A stretch of 64,000 bases of DNA from Hyphomonas sp. (GTDB lineage: Bacteria; Pseudomonadota; Alphaproteobacteria; Caulobacterales; Hyphomonadaceae): NCBI RefSeq assembly GCF_018402285.1, contig NZ_JAGYJH010000004.1, forward strand, positions 1 to 64,000. The letters are read 5' to 3'. Made by a program: the position numbers and the translations under genes. How positions within the stretch are numbered: position 1 is the stretch's first letter; each line of letters begins with the position of its first letter. Below, in pieces: positions 48,764 through 58,435 of the stretch. The notes beneath the pieces were generated by a model. It was not told where the DNA came from. It did no database searches and saw nothing but the letters and a program-made list of their open reading frames with translations.

Positions 48764-50188
48764 ATGAGCAGGAAAAAGCTGCAGGGCGAGAACGCCAAGA
48801 TTGTTGCAACGCTCGGTCCGGGCAGCCGGTCACCGCGTGAAGTGCGCGCCCTGGCAGACGCCGGCGTCGACGTTTTCCGCCTGAATTTCAGCCATGGCGA
48901 ACATGCCGCCCATCTGGAAGCGCTGAATGCCGTCCGCGCGGCGGAAGCCGCCGTCGGCTGGCCGCTGGCCACGCTGGCAGACCTGCAGGGCCCCAAGGTT
49001 CGCGTCGGCAGGTTTGAAGGCGGTTTCCTCAAGCTCGGTTTCCGCAAAGAGTACCGCATCCTTGTTGGCGAAACCGCGCCGGACACGGAAACCATCCCGG
49101 TGCCCCATGCCGAGATTGTTGCGATCCTGGAAGAAGGCGACACGATCCTTGCCGACGATGGCAAGCTGATCTTCACCGTGGTTTCCGGCGGCGACGAGCC
49201 GCGGGTGCGCGCCGAAGTGCCCGGCAAGCTCGGTGATAAGAAAGGCTTCACGGTTCGCGGCAAGGCCTTACCCGTCCGTGCACTGACGGAAAAGGACCGG
49301 GCAGACCTTCTGTTTGCGCTCGAAATCGGCGTGGATATCGTGGCGCTCTCCTTTGTGCAGACCGTGGAAGACATCGAAGAGGTCAAGGCGATCATTGCGG
49401 GCCGCGCCCCTCTGGTGGCCAAGCTCGAAAAGCCTGCCGCGATCACGAACCTCGACGCTATTGTCGAGGCGGCCGACGCCGTGATGGTGGCGCGCGGAGA
49501 TCTGGGGGTCGAGTTTGCCCCCGAAGAAGTTCCGGTCATCCAGCGCCGCATCGTGCGGGCTGCCCGCGCGCTCGGGCGTCCGGTCATCGTCGCCACCCAG
49601 ATGCTGGAATCGATGATCGAGAACTCCGCGCCGACCCGCGCCGAGGCGTCTGATGTGGCAACCGCCATCTACCAGGGCGCAGATGCCGTGATGCTGTCGG
49701 CCGAGACCGCAGTTGGGCGACACCCGGCAACAGCGGTCGCGATCATGTCCCGCATCATCCGCTCGACGGAAGGGGCAGAAGACTATCGCCGTTCGCTCAA
49801 GGAATTTTGCGGTGAGGACCAGGCATCGAATGCCATCGACGTGGTGGCGCACACCGCGCTTTCGATGGCCGAAGCTGAAGGCGCAACGGCGCTCGCCCTG
49901 CGGACCGGCGCGTTCGAGCGGCTGGCCCGGTTTGCCCGGGTCCGCGGCGGCGTGCCCATCCTCTACGGGTCGCTGGACGATCAGCGCCTGCGCCAGGCGT
50001 GCCTGCTGTGGGGGGTGCATCCTCAGAAGCTGAACGCCGGAGCGGAGAACTGGTATCGGGACCTGATGAAGGCCGTGGGCCTTGATGGCCGCGTTGCCTA
50101 TGCCCGCTGGGCCGGAGACGAGCAGCGCTTTGCCTGGGAGATCGGTGTCGGCCGGGGCGCGGACGGCAAGCCGATCACTGGCGTATGA
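48764..50188 (+). CDS. pyk: Pyruvate kinase
   Basis: A 474-residue glycolytic enzyme that makes ATP and pyruvate from phosphoenolpyruvate. KIVATLGPGSRSPREV and FRLNFSHGEH are at the start, LADLQGPKVRVG follows, and AKLEKPAAITNLDAI with DAVMVARGDLGVE is the active-site signature. VATQMLESMI is also present. It overlaps the convergent protease gene by 14 bp at the 3' ends. Confidence 0.96.
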   Translation: MSRKKLQGENAKIVATLGPGSRSPREVRALADAGVDVFRLNFSHGEHAAHLEALNAVRAAEAAVGWPLATLADLQGPKVRVGRFEGGFLKLGFRKEYRILVGETAPDTETIPVPHAEIVAILEEGDTILADDGKLIFTVVSGGDEPRVRAEVPGKLGDKKGFTVRGKALPVRALTEKDRADLLFALEIGVDIVALSFVQTVEDIEEVKAIIAGRAPLVAKLEKPAAITNLDAIVEAADAVMVARGDLGVEFAPEEVPVIQRRIVRAARALGRPVIVATQMLESMIENSAPTRAEASDVATAIYQGADAVMLSAETAVGRHPATAVAIMSRIIRSTEGAEDYRRSLKEFCGEDQASNAIDVVAHTALSMAEAEGATALALRTGAFERLARFARVRGGVPILYGSLDDQRLRQACLLWGVHPQKLNAGAENWYRDLMKAVGLDGRVAYARWAGDEQRFAWEIGVGRGADGKPITGV

Positions 50189-50726
50189 TCAGCTGGCCTT
50201 TGCGGAATTCGTAGGAATTCAGTTCGCTGAGAAATGTCATGCCCAGCAGCGACTGTTCCAGTTCGCTGCGCAGCACGACAGCATTGACCTCTTCCACCTC
50301 GACCCGGCCGATGCGGATGCTGGCGAGCGTAACGGGGGCGCCATAGGTGACCCCGCCGGCCGTGCGGATTTCAGAATCATAGATCAGCAGGTCCGGCTTG
50401 AGGCCCAGCCGCTGCGCGTCTCGATAGGTTAGGGCGACAATGCTGGCCCCGGTGTCGATCATGAATTTCACTTCGGTGCCGGTGACATCTGCCCGTGTCC
50501 AGTAATGCCCGTCGGCTTCCCGTTCGATGAAGGCGGCGCGCGTATGGATGGACGACGCCGGCTCCGAGGCGGCCGCGACAACTGTTTTCGTCTCGCGTTG
50601 ACGCTCAATTGCCGCCTGATACTCCGCCTCGCGCAGCTTGGGCGCAAGGTAAAGCCCGATCACCATCGCGATCGCGACCGCGGTGGCTATCAGGGACAAG
50701 ATCTTGCCAGCACTCATTCCCGTCAC
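50175..50726 (-). CDS. Membrane-anchored retropepsin-like aspartic protease
   Basis: A 183-residue protein with one N-terminal membrane helix (about 8-27) and a retropepsin-like domain containing FMIDTGASIVALT (catalytic D91), as in the TIGR02281 clan-AA group. It should face the periplasm. It follows the DUF1289 gene with a 4-bp overlap. The substrate is unknown. Confidence 0.82.
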   Translation of the reverse strand: MTGMSAGKILSLIATAVAIAMVIGLYLAPKLREAEYQAAIERQRETKTVVAAASEPASSIHTRAAFIEREADGHYWTRADVTGTEVKFMIDTGASIVALTYRDAQRLGLKPDLLIYDSEIRTAGGVTYGAPVTLASIRIGRVEVEEVNAVVLRSELEQSLLGMTFLSELNSYEFRKGQLIIRQ

Positions 50727-50920
50727 CGCTTCCCGAGGGCCTTCAACCGTTCAATCCGTTCCGGCAGCATGGCAATCACGCTGTCGCGCTCATCATGCCC
50801 GAGTCGCGTCCAGGTGCCGATCTCCTTCAGCGTCCGTCCGCAGCCGAGGCAAAGCCCGGTCTGGCCATCTACAGCACAAACCTTGATGCAGGGGCTCTTT
50901 ATCGGCTCAAACTCTGTCAT
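50723..50920 (-). CDS. DUF1289 small cysteine-rich protein
   Basis: A 65-residue protein with the DUF1289 pattern: SPCIKVCAVD, then LCLGCGRTLKEIGTW, giving a four-cysteine cluster that probably binds an iron-sulfur centre or zinc. The ATG at 50920 is chosen because MTEFEPIKSPC is typical; a longer frame starts at 50959. No Shine-Dalgarno is evident. It is coupled to the protease gene. Confidence 0.85.
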   Translation of the reverse strand: MTEFEPIKSPCIKVCAVDGQTGLCLGCGRTLKEIGTWTRLGHDERDSVIAMLPERIERLKALGKR

Positions 50921-51059
50921 TATACGATTTACCCATACTGGTGGCGGGCTGCAGTGCAAGTTCTACAGGTAAGGATGAAATAAATCCTTGCCGGAAGGGG
51001 TGTACCTTGTCCGCCATGATTAAGATTGCCGGACATTCCGGTAACAGGAGATAACGGCC

Positions 51060-52061
51060 TTGAGCGAGCCCACCCGGAGCAAGTCCCCCCTGGATGATGT
51101 CCGCGACCTCATCCTGAAGCCGGTCGAGACCGATCCGGAAGCCGGGCGCAAGGTGCACCAGGCGCTGCTGGGCATGGGCCGCGAAGGCGATTTCGGCCGG
51201 CTGGGCGAGGCCGCCGAGTGGCTGGCCACCTGGCAGCGCCGGTTTCCGCCGCGCATAGAAAAGCCCGCCCTGGCGATCTTCGCCGGCTCGCATGGCCTTG
51301 TGGAAGCCGGGGTGTCGCTGTCGTCGGATGAAGATACCCGCGCCCATATCGACGCGCTGAAGTCGGGCCGCGCGCCGCTTTCCGCCATCGCCGCGCAGGT
51401 AGGCGCCAATGTCCGGGTGTTCGAGCTCGCCCTCGACAAACCCACCCCGAGCATTGCCGAAACCGCCGCGATGACTGAGCGCGAATGCGCCGCCACGATC
51501 GCTTTCGGCTTCGAGGCCGTTGAAGACAGTCCCGACCTTTTGGCGATCGCCGTATCGGGGGCGGGCGTGGGAACCGTGGCTGCCGCCGTGGCCTGCGCGC
51601 TCTATGGCGGGTCCCCGGAATACTGGGTCCGCCCCAGCGCGCATACGCCGCCCGGACTTTCCCGCAAACGCGTCGAGTTGGTCAGCACCGCTCTGAAGGT
51701 TCATCGCGGCCACCTGTCGGATCCGCTGGAGTCCCTGCGCTGCCTTGGCGGGCGCGAGATTGCCGCTTGCGTCGGCGCTATTATCGCGGCGCGCCATCAG
51801 GGCATCCCGGTGCTGCTTGACGGCTTTGCAACCACCATTGCGGCTGGCATCGTTCATGCCGTTTCGCCCGAGGCGGTCAGCCATTGCCTGGCTTCCCACA
51901 TCACGCAGCGCCCGGCCCATGAGGCGGCGCTTGAGCGGATCGGCCTCAAGCCCTTGGTGCAGCTGGAGTTCCAGACGGGAAGCGGCCTCGGATCGGCGAC
52001 CGCTATCGGCATCCTCAAGACAGCCTGCGCGCCGTTCATTGCCCGGCCGGCAGAAGGGTGA
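51060..52061 (+). CDS. cobT: Nicotinate-nucleotide-dimethylbenzimidazole phosphoribosyltransferase
   Basis: A 333-residue enzyme that activates dimethylbenzimidazole for the lower ligand of cobalamin. FAGSHGLVEAGVS, AVSGAGVGTVAAAVAC, LGGREIAACVGAI, LLDGFATTIAAGI and LEFQTGSGLGSATAIG are CobT blocks. The start is TTG at 51060, behind a CAGGAG Shine-Dalgarno. The product feeds the B12 cofactor of MetH. No other cob gene is in the window. Confidence 0.93.
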   Translation: MSEPTRSKSPLDDVRDLILKPVETDPEAGRKVHQALLGMGREGDFGRLGEAAEWLATWQRRFPPRIEKPALAIFAGSHGLVEAGVSLSSDEDTRAHIDALKSGRAPLSAIAAQVGANVRVFELALDKPTPSIAETAAMTERECAATIAFGFEAVEDSPDLLAIAVSGAGVGTVAAAVACALYGGSPEYWVRPSAHTPPGLSRKRVELVSTALKVHRGHLSDPLESLRCLGGREIAACVGAIIAARHQGIPVLLDGFATTIAAGIVHAVSPEAVSHCLASHITQRPAHEAALERIGLKPLVQLEFQTGSGLGSATAIGILKTACAPFIARPAEG

Positions 52062-52183
52062 CGCCACGATAACTGCGGCATTCTTTACGTTTACGTGCGC
52101 GTCACCTTGTCAGCGAATAGGAATGGCTGACATACAGAAACGAAGTGCCGGGACCAAACAGGCAGATCCAGGAGCGACCGTCC

Positions 52184-53377
52184 ATGAACCTCGAATTTTC
52201 CCCCGAAGAGATCGCCTTCCGTGATGAAGTGCGCACCTTTATCCGTGACAACTACCCCAAGGAGCTGATGGGGCTCGGCAATCGCGAGGACCTTACCCGC
52301 GAGCAGTTCCTGGCCTGGCACAAGATCCTCGGCAAAAAGGGCTGGTCTGCGCCGGCCTGGCCAAAGAAGTATGGCGGCACGGGCTGGACCTCCACCCAGC
52401 GCTACATCTGGTCGGAAGAAAATGCCCGCGTCGATGCGATGATGCCCCTTCCGTTCGGCGTCTCGATGGTCGGCCCGGTCATCTACACCTTCGGCGATGA
52501 AGAGCAGAAAGCCCGCCACCTCCCCGGCATTCTCGCCGGTGACGTCTGGTGGGCGCAGGGCTATTCCGAGCCGGGAGCAGGCTCTGACCTTGCCAGCCTC
52601 AAGACCACTGCTGTGCGTGATGGCGACCACTATATCCTCAACGGCCAGAAAACCTGGACGACCCTCGCCCAGCACGCTGACTGGGGCTTCTTCCTCTGCC
52701 GCACCGATCCTTCGGCGAAGGCCCAGGAAGGCATCTCCTTCATTCTGGTCGACATGAAAACGCCCGGCATCGAAGTGCGCCCGATCAAGCTGATCGACGG
52801 AACGCATGAAGTGAACGAAACCTGGCTGACGGATGTCCGGGTGCCGGTCGAGAACCTCGTCGGCAAGGAAAACGAAGGCTGGACCTACGCAAAGTTCCTG
52901 CTGGCGCACGAGCGTTCCGGCATCGCCGGCGTTGCCCGCTCCAAGCGCGGCGTCGAGCGCCTGCGGTCGATCGCGTCCCAGGAAACCATGGATGGCACGC
53001 CGCTGATCAGGACAGACGAGTTCGCCCGCAAGATCAGCCAGCTCGAAATCGACCTGACCGCGCTGGAGTTCACCGAACTGCGCACGCTGGCATCCGAAGC
53101 GGCCGGCAAAGGCCCTGGCCCGGAAAGCTCGATCCTGAAGATCAAGGGCACCGAGATCCAGCAGCGTCTGACCGAACTCACGCTGGAAGCTGTCGGCAAT
53201 TACGGCGCGCCCTATGCCCGCGGCATGGACAATTTCGGCGTCAACGAAGTGGGCGTCGGCCCGGACTACTCCAATTTCAGCGCTGACAATTACTTCAATA
53301 TGCGCAAGACCTCGATTTATGGCGGATCCAACGAGATCCAGCGCAACATTATCAGCAAGATGATCCTCGGCCTCTAA
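52184..53377 (+). CDS. Acyl-CoA dehydrogenase, large-subunit type
   Basis: A 397-residue flavoprotein that oxidises an acyl-CoA to the enoyl-CoA. MNLEFSPEEIAFRDEVRTFI is the N-terminus, WWAQGYSEPGAGSDLASLKT and GDHYILNGQKTWTT bind substrate and FAD, and MRKTSIYGGSNEIQRNIISK ends it. AGGAG upstream fixes the ATG at 52184 rather than 52145. A second acyl-CoA dehydrogenase follows after 29 bp, an arrangement known from PimC/PimD-like pairs. The chain substrate is not known. Confidence 0.9.
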   Translation: MNLEFSPEEIAFRDEVRTFIRDNYPKELMGLGNREDLTREQFLAWHKILGKKGWSAPAWPKKYGGTGWTSTQRYIWSEENARVDAMMPLPFGVSMVGPVIYTFGDEEQKARHLPGILAGDVWWAQGYSEPGAGSDLASLKTTAVRDGDHYILNGQKTWTTLAQHADWGFFLCRTDPSAKAQEGISFILVDMKTPGIEVRPIKLIDGTHEVNETWLTDVRVPVENLVGKENEGWTYAKFLLAHERSGIAGVARSKRGVERLRSIASQETMDGTPLIRTDEFARKISQLEIDLTALEFTELRTLASEAAGKGPGPESSILKIKGTEIQQRLTELTLEAVGNYGAPYARGMDNFGVNEVGVGPDYSNFSADNYFNMRKTSIYGGSNEIQRNIISKMILGL

Positions 53378-53406
53378 GGCACCGGGGCAGGGAGGAGATT
53401 ACATCC

Positions 53407-54561
53407 ATGGATTTCAATTTCACCGAAGAACAGACGATGATCCGCGACAGCCTCGCCAGGCTGATCAAGGACCAGTATGATTTCGACACCCGCCGCAAGG
53501 TCGTCGCCTCGAAAGATGGCTGGCGTCCGGAAATGTGGGCCCAGTTCGCTGAGCTTGGCCTCCTGGCTGCGCCGTTCTCGGAAGAAGACGGCGGCCTTGG
53601 CGGCGGACCGATCGACGCGATGGTCGTCATGGAAGAATTCGGCAAGGGCCTCGTGGTCGAGCCGTTCCTGCAAACCGTTGTTATTGCGGGTGGTTTCCTG
53701 AAGGCTGGCACCGACGCGCAGAAGCAGGAGCACATTGCCGCCCTGGTTTCCGGCGAGCGCGTGTTCGCTTTCGCCTATGCTGAACCCAAAGGCCGCTACA
53801 ACCTCGCCGATCTGGAAACGACCGCATCGAAAGATGGCAGCGGCTGGAAGATTTCCGGTCACAAGGCCGTCGTGATCGGCGCGCCCTGGGCGTCTCACCT
53901 GATCGTCACGGCACGGACCTCCGGTGGCCGCCGCGATGCAAAAGGCGTGGGCGTGTTCATCGTCCCGAAAGATGCCAAGGGCGTCACCACGCGCGACTAC
54001 CCCACGGTTGATGGCCGCCGCGCCTCGGAAGTCTATTTTGACAACGTCACCGTCGGCGCCGATGCCGTTATCGGGGATCCCTCCGACAGCCTCGGGCTGG
54101 TTGAGAACGTCACGGATCAGGCCATTGCAGCCCTCTGCGCGGAAGCCTGCGGCGCCATGAAAGTGGCCAATGCCCAGACGGTCGACTATTCCAAGACAAG
54201 GAAACAATTCGGTACGCCGATCGGCAAGTTCCAGGTCCTTCAGCACCGCATGGCCGACATGTTCATCGAGCATGAACAGTCTATCTCCATGACCTACATG
54301 GCGACGCTGAAACTCGACGAAGATGACGTGACCCGCAAGAAGGCAGCGTCTGCTGCGAAGGTCCGCATTGGCCAGGCCGGCCGGTTTGTCGGCCAGCAGT
54401 CGATCCAGATCCATGGCGGCATGGGCATGACCGACGAACTTGCCATCGGCCATTACTTCAAGCGTCTGACGATGATCGATTCCGAGTTCGGCAATGTCGA
54501 CCATCACCTGAAGCGCTATACCGAGCTGTCGGCAACGGACATGGCCGTCGCAGCTGAATAA
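53407..54561 (+). CDS. Acyl-CoA dehydrogenase, small-subunit type
   Basis: A 384-residue acyl-CoA dehydrogenase (MDFNFTEEQTMIRDSLARL, then EDGGLGGGPIDAMVVMEEFGKG; RKQFGTPIGKFQVLQHRMADM; QIHGGMGMTDELAIGHYFKRL). It is diverged from its upstream neighbour and lacks the SEPGAGSDL-type block (it has AEPKGRYNLADLET). A hetero-oligomer with the upstream protein, like PimC/PimD, is an inference. Both are closed by the terminator at 54590. Confidence 0.88.
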   Translation: MDFNFTEEQTMIRDSLARLIKDQYDFDTRRKVVASKDGWRPEMWAQFAELGLLAAPFSEEDGGLGGGPIDAMVVMEEFGKGLVVEPFLQTVVIAGGFLKAGTDAQKQEHIAALVSGERVFAFAYAEPKGRYNLADLETTASKDGSGWKISGHKAVVIGAPWASHLIVTARTSGGRRDAKGVGVFIVPKDAKGVTTRDYPTVDGRRASEVYFDNVTVGADAVIGDPSDSLGLVENVTDQAIAALCAEACGAMKVANAQTVDYSKTRKQFGTPIGKFQVLQHRMADMFIEHEQSISMTYMATLKLDEDDVTRKKAASAAKVRIGQAGRFVGQQSIQIHGGMGMTDELAIGHYFKRLTMIDSEFGNVDHHLKRYTELSATDMAVAAE

Positions 54562-54589
54562 GGCCTGCCGGTCATTAACCAGACGATAG

Positions 54590-54619
54590 CGGGGCGGCTC
54601 CGGAAGGGCCGCCCCGTTT
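54590..54619 (+). terminator. Terminator after the acyl-CoA dehydrogenase pair
   Basis: A 9-bp stem CGGGGCGGC (54590-54598) with its complement (54608-54616), a 9-base loop, then TTT. Confidence 0.8.
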
Positions 54620-54727
54620 GCATCGGGCCTTGCCCGGCCCGGAATTTGCAGGTCTGCGGGGCGTTAACGGATCATCGTCCTGGCGGCGTTATATTCGACT
54701 ACCGGCCAGATTTGAAGGAGCGCTGCC

Positions 54728-55690
54728 TTGATCCCTCCAGGCGATACATCGCGGAACTTGCAGATCCTCGTCGCGGCGTCGACCTATCGGCGCAACGATA
54801 TGCTGGACGGCCTCCTGAAAAGCCTGTCGGCGCTGACCTTGCCGGAGAATGCGGATGTCCGTTTCGTGATCATCGACAATGACGGGGCGGGAAATGCCCG
54901 CCCCGTGGTCGAGAAATGGCAGCCTGCTTTCTCCGCGCCGCTTAGTTATGAACTTGAGGAAGAACCCGGCGTCACGCATGTTCGCAATCGCGCACTGAAG
55001 CTCGCAGGTGAGGCAGACCTTCTCGCCTTCATTGACGACGACGAGTTTGCCCATCCTCAATGGCTTGCCGCACTCGTTCGTCGATATCGCGAAACCGGCG
55101 CAGCAAGTGTCTTCGGGCCCGTCCAGTCGGTCTATCCGCAATCGGCGCCGCAATGGATGAAGGATTGGGGCGTACACGGAACACAGATCATGCAGGACCG
55201 TGACCAGACCAAGCCTGGCGCTACCTGCAACTGTCTGATCGACATGACCGTCGTGCGCCGGGAGGGCCTGCTTTTCGACCCGCGCATGTCGCTGACAGGC
55301 GCAGAGGATACCCTGTTTTTCACGCAGCTGCTGGATCGCGGTCACCGGCTCACCCAGGCGAAGGATGCGCTGGTGTATGAGCATGTTCCGGAAGACCGGG
55401 CGCGGGCCAACTGGCTCTTGCGCCGCTGGTATCGCACCGGTCTCACCGATGCGATGATTGCCGGGCGGCACATGAAGCCGGGCATGGCGCGCGTCAAAGG
55501 CGGCGTCAACGGGGTGGCCCGCGTCGTCGCCGGCAGTTTCCTGACGACCCTTACGGTCCTGGCTACACTGGGTCAGAACAGGCGCGCGATCCTGGCGCGC
55601 GCCTACACCGTCAGCCGGGGGCTCGGCATGATTTCCTTTGCGCTCGGCAAGAGCTATGAGGAATACGGACGGAAAAAAGGGTCGGCCTAG
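54728..55690 (+). CDS. Family 2 glycosyltransferase
   Basis: A 320-residue GT-A glycosyltransferase. ILVAASTYRRNDMLDGLLKSL is the nucleotide-sugar entry, VIIDNDG and LLAFIDDDEFAHPQWL carry the metal-binding acidic motif, and MSLTGAEDTLFFTQLLDRGH holds the ED catalytic pair. The C-terminal part has a hydrophobic stretch that may lie on the membrane. The start is TTG at 54728 behind AAGGAG. It may add sugar to a cell-surface glycan. The 3' end overlaps rlmJ (convergent) by 4 bp. Confidence 0.87.
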   Translation: MIPPGDTSRNLQILVAASTYRRNDMLDGLLKSLSALTLPENADVRFVIIDNDGAGNARPVVEKWQPAFSAPLSYELEEEPGVTHVRNRALKLAGEADLLAFIDDDEFAHPQWLAALVRRYRETGAASVFGPVQSVYPQSAPQWMKDWGVHGTQIMQDRDQTKPGATCNCLIDMTVVRREGLLFDPRMSLTGAEDTLFFTQLLDRGHRLTQAKDALVYEHVPEDRARANWLLRRWYRTGLTDAMIAGRHMKPGMARVKGGVNGVARVVAGSFLTTLTVLATLGQNRRAILARAYTVSRGLGMISFALGKSYEEYGRKKGSA

Positions 55691-56475
55691 GCTTTCTGCG
55701 CCCAGTAGTTTTCAAGGCTGGTCGCAATCGCCTCACACGGGGCGCGGGCTTCGGGGGGCGCGCCAAAGGCGACCATGGCCGATCCCTCAATCGAGCTTTC
55801 CGTTCCAGTTGCCACAGGCCAGCGCGCGCCGAAAATCATCGCGTCGCCGAGCGTGGCGAGGTATTCGCCGAACTCCGCCTCCCGACCATCCCGGAAAAGG
55901 GGGAGCCAGAGGATCAGCAAGGCGCCCGGCCAGCGCTTCAGTGCCTTGGGTGTCCACAGCGCAAGCGCCTCGATGTCCCGTTGGGTTTCATAGCTCGGGT
56001 CAACCAGCACAACCAGTTGCTCGCCGCCACGGGGCGCAAGCTTCAGCGCGCCGGTATAACCGTCAGCTTTCTGGATGCGGATGCGGTCGTCGCCCCTCAT
56101 TGCTTCGGTAAGGGCGGCGTTCTCCTGCGGGTGCAGCTCGAACAGGACCATCCGCGCCGATTTCGGCAGTAGCGCCTGCGCCAGTGCCGGGGACCCGGGA
56201 TAATCCTTCATGCCGCGCGCATTGACGAGGTCCATCCAGCCGGAAAGCGGCGACGGCGCCTTGCCCTTCATCAGGGCAATCACGCCATCATCAGACTCGC
56301 CCCGTTTGCGGGCCTGTGCATTGGTAAGGTCATACCGTCCGCGTCCGGAATGGGTTTCCACATAGAACAGAGGCCGCGGCCCGGCTGCCGCCGCTTTCAG
56401 CAGCGTGTCGAGCACGCCATGTTTGAGCACATCGGCGCGGTTTCCGGCATGAAAGCCATGCTGATAGGAGAGCAT
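55687..56475 (-). CDS. rlmJ: 23S rRNA A2030 N6-methyltransferase
   Basis: A 262-residue RlmJ-family enzyme that methylates 23S rRNA. MLSYQHGFHAGNRADVLKHG is the conserved N-terminus, YVETHSGRGRYDL binds SAM, and VDPSYE is the DPPY-type catalytic motif (Ser at the second Pro). The M28 peptidase gene precedes it on the same strand at a 41-bp gap. Confidence 0.93.
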   Translation of the reverse strand: MLSYQHGFHAGNRADVLKHGVLDTLLKAAAAGPRPLFYVETHSGRGRYDLTNAQARKRGESDDGVIALMKGKAPSPLSGWMDLVNARGMKDYPGSPALAQALLPKSARMVLFELHPQENAALTEAMRGDDRIRIQKADGYTGALKLAPRGGEQLVVLVDPSYETQRDIEALALWTPKALKRWPGALLILWLPLFRDGREAEFGEYLATLGDAMIFGARWPVATGTESSIEGSAMVAFGAPPEARAPCEAIATSLENYWAQKA

Positions 56476-56516
56476 GCGGCCTCTGTATGTCTGAGTAGGG
56501 GGCAGGCCCCGCCAGG

Positions 56517-58253
56517 CTACTGCCCGGCGAGACTTGCCTTTCGGGTGGCTTCAAACTCGTTGCCCGGATACCAGGTCGGCCAGCTGTCGGAATTGGCAAT
56601 GCGAAGGCCCACTTCATACAGCGCCTGCAGGTCCTCCTGGAAACCTGTCAGGTCCCAGTCGTCGGAATATTCGTCCATCGGCTTGTGATAGCGCTCGGCC
56701 GTGTATGCTGCCGCCGCAGCCCGCCCGGCGGCGACGCCGCCTTCGCGCTTGTCCTCCCCTTCGCCGGCATACAGCATCGGCACGCCTTTCTTGGCGAGCG
56801 AGATATGGTCGGAGCGGTAGAAGTAGCCAGCTTCCGGGCGGCCATCCGGGGTGATGACGCGGTCATAGGCGACCAGCACGTCTTTGAGGATGTCCTCAAG
56901 CTCGGAGGCGCCATATCCCACGACCGTCATGTCCTTCGTGCGGCCCATTGGCAGGGCGCCGTCGATGTTCATGCCGGCAACTACCTTGTTGTGGGGAACC
57001 GTCGGATTGTTGGCGTAGTATTCAGAGCCGAGCAGCCCGGACTCCTCCAGCGTCACGAACAGGAACATCATCGACCGGTCGAGCGTCTGCGCCTTCATCG
57101 CTTCGGCGATCTCGAGGATGCCTGCAGATCCGGTGGCATTGTCCACAGCGCCGTTGAAGATCTGGTCTTCGTAGAAGTCTTCGCCGGGCGCGCCCTTCTT
57201 CATGCCAAGATGGTCCCAGTGAGCGGTATACAGAACGTATTCGCCGGGGGTCTTTGTGCCCGGCAGGATGCCGATGACGTTGCGGCTGGTCAGGGGGTCA
57301 ATCGTCTGATGGATTTCGCCGCGGGCTTTCACGCCTTCAAGTGCCACCGGCTTGAAGCCCGGCGTCCTGGCGGCCGTCTTCATAGCCTCGAAATCCAGAC
57401 CTGCCCTGGCGAACATGTCCACGGCGATGTCGCGCTGGACCCAGCCTTCCATCATTGCCCGTTCGGCGCCGCCATCGGGACGCACGAGGTCGGACTGAGC
57501 GCCGGTCCAGGAATTGGCGACAACATCCCAGCCATAGGAAGCGGGCTCGGTTTCATGGATGACGATGGCAGCGGTTGCGCCCTGACGCGCTGCTTCCTCG
57601 AACTTGTACGTCCAGCGGCCGTAATAGGTCATGGACTTGCCGTTGAAGAGTCCGGGATCGCCGGTTGCAAAGCCCGGGTCATTGACGAGGATCAGCACGG
57701 TTTTCCCGGTATAGTCCTGGCCGGCATAATCATCCCAGCCATATTCCGGCGCGACGGCGCCGTATCCGACGAAGACGACATCTGTCGGATCGAACGTGAT
57801 GTGGTCGGTGTTCTGGTGTTTCGTCCAGACAACGGCCTGATCCTTCAGGTCGAGCGAAAGCTCTTCCTGGTCGGGCCAGGTCAGGACAAAGCTCGAGTTC
57901 GCCGGATCAACGGTCTGGTTGACCATTTTCACTTCCTGGAACCAGCTGCCATTGTCGCCCCCGGGCTCCAGCCCGATGCGGGCCAGCTCGGCCGCGATCC
58001 AGGCGGCTGAGGCTTCGCCCGTTGGCGTGCCGGGGCCGCGGCCTTCAAACACGTCATCGGCCAGTGTCTTGACGCGGACGGCCAAATCCGCCGGCGTGAT
58101 CTCGGTCGTGGTGGCTTCCGGCAGCGGCAAAAGCAGCTCTTCTGCGGGTGTTTCGGCCACTTCGGGCGGCGCAACGGGCTCTGTTGGCGTCGAAGGCGCG
58201 CAGGCAGCAAGCGCAAGTGCGGCGGCTGAGAGGGTCAGGTGTTTGATGTTCAT
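56517..58253 (-). CDS. M28-family metallopeptidase lipoprotein
   Basis: A 578-residue exported peptidase. The start at 58253 gives MNIKHLTLSAAALALAACAP, with lipobox Cys18. The PA-type insert is around 150-300. The M28 zinc residues appear as YTAHWDHLG, FNGAVDNATGSAGILEIAEA, FVTLEESGLLGSEYY and YRSDHISLAKKGVP. It would cleave N-terminal residues from peptides in the periplasm or outer membrane. The frame is open to 58379, but the upstream part lacks the signal peptide. Confidence 0.9.
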   Translation of the reverse strand: MNIKHLTLSAAALALAACAPSTPTEPVAPPEVAETPAEELLLPLPEATTTEITPADLAVRVKTLADDVFEGRGPGTPTGEASAAWIAAELARIGLEPGGDNGSWFQEVKMVNQTVDPANSSFVLTWPDQEELSLDLKDQAVVWTKHQNTDHITFDPTDVVFVGYGAVAPEYGWDDYAGQDYTGKTVLILVNDPGFATGDPGLFNGKSMTYYGRWTYKFEEAARQGATAAIVIHETEPASYGWDVVANSWTGAQSDLVRPDGGAERAMMEGWVQRDIAVDMFARAGLDFEAMKTAARTPGFKPVALEGVKARGEIHQTIDPLTSRNVIGILPGTKTPGEYVLYTAHWDHLGMKKGAPGEDFYEDQIFNGAVDNATGSAGILEIAEAMKAQTLDRSMMFLFVTLEESGLLGSEYYANNPTVPHNKVVAGMNIDGALPMGRTKDMTVVGYGASELEDILKDVLVAYDRVITPDGRPEAGYFYRSDHISLAKKGVPMLYAGEGEDKREGGVAAGRAAAAAYTAERYHKPMDEYSDDWDLTGFQEDLQALYEVGLRIANSDSWPTWYPGNEFEATRKASLAGQ

Positions 58254-58435
58254 GTGAACGGTTCCCCGTCTGGAATCTGTGTTGTCCCGGTCTCGCACGC
58301 CAGCGCCGGACGGGCAAGCAACCGGCTGGGGCAGGCGCGTTGCCATGCGCCGGTTGTCTTGGCCACAAAACACGCCCATTTGTCAGCCAGCGTTCATCAC
58401 CTTCCGGCTATGAGACGCATCATTGGGGGGACAAT

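Noticed and set aside
50960-51059. Cobalamin riboswitch before cobT
   Set aside because: The gap is only 100 bp and no B12 box was seen.
56685-58010. 441-codon plus-strand frame opposite the M28 peptidase
   Set aside because: Antisense shadow; the minus strand has the signal peptide and zinc motifs.
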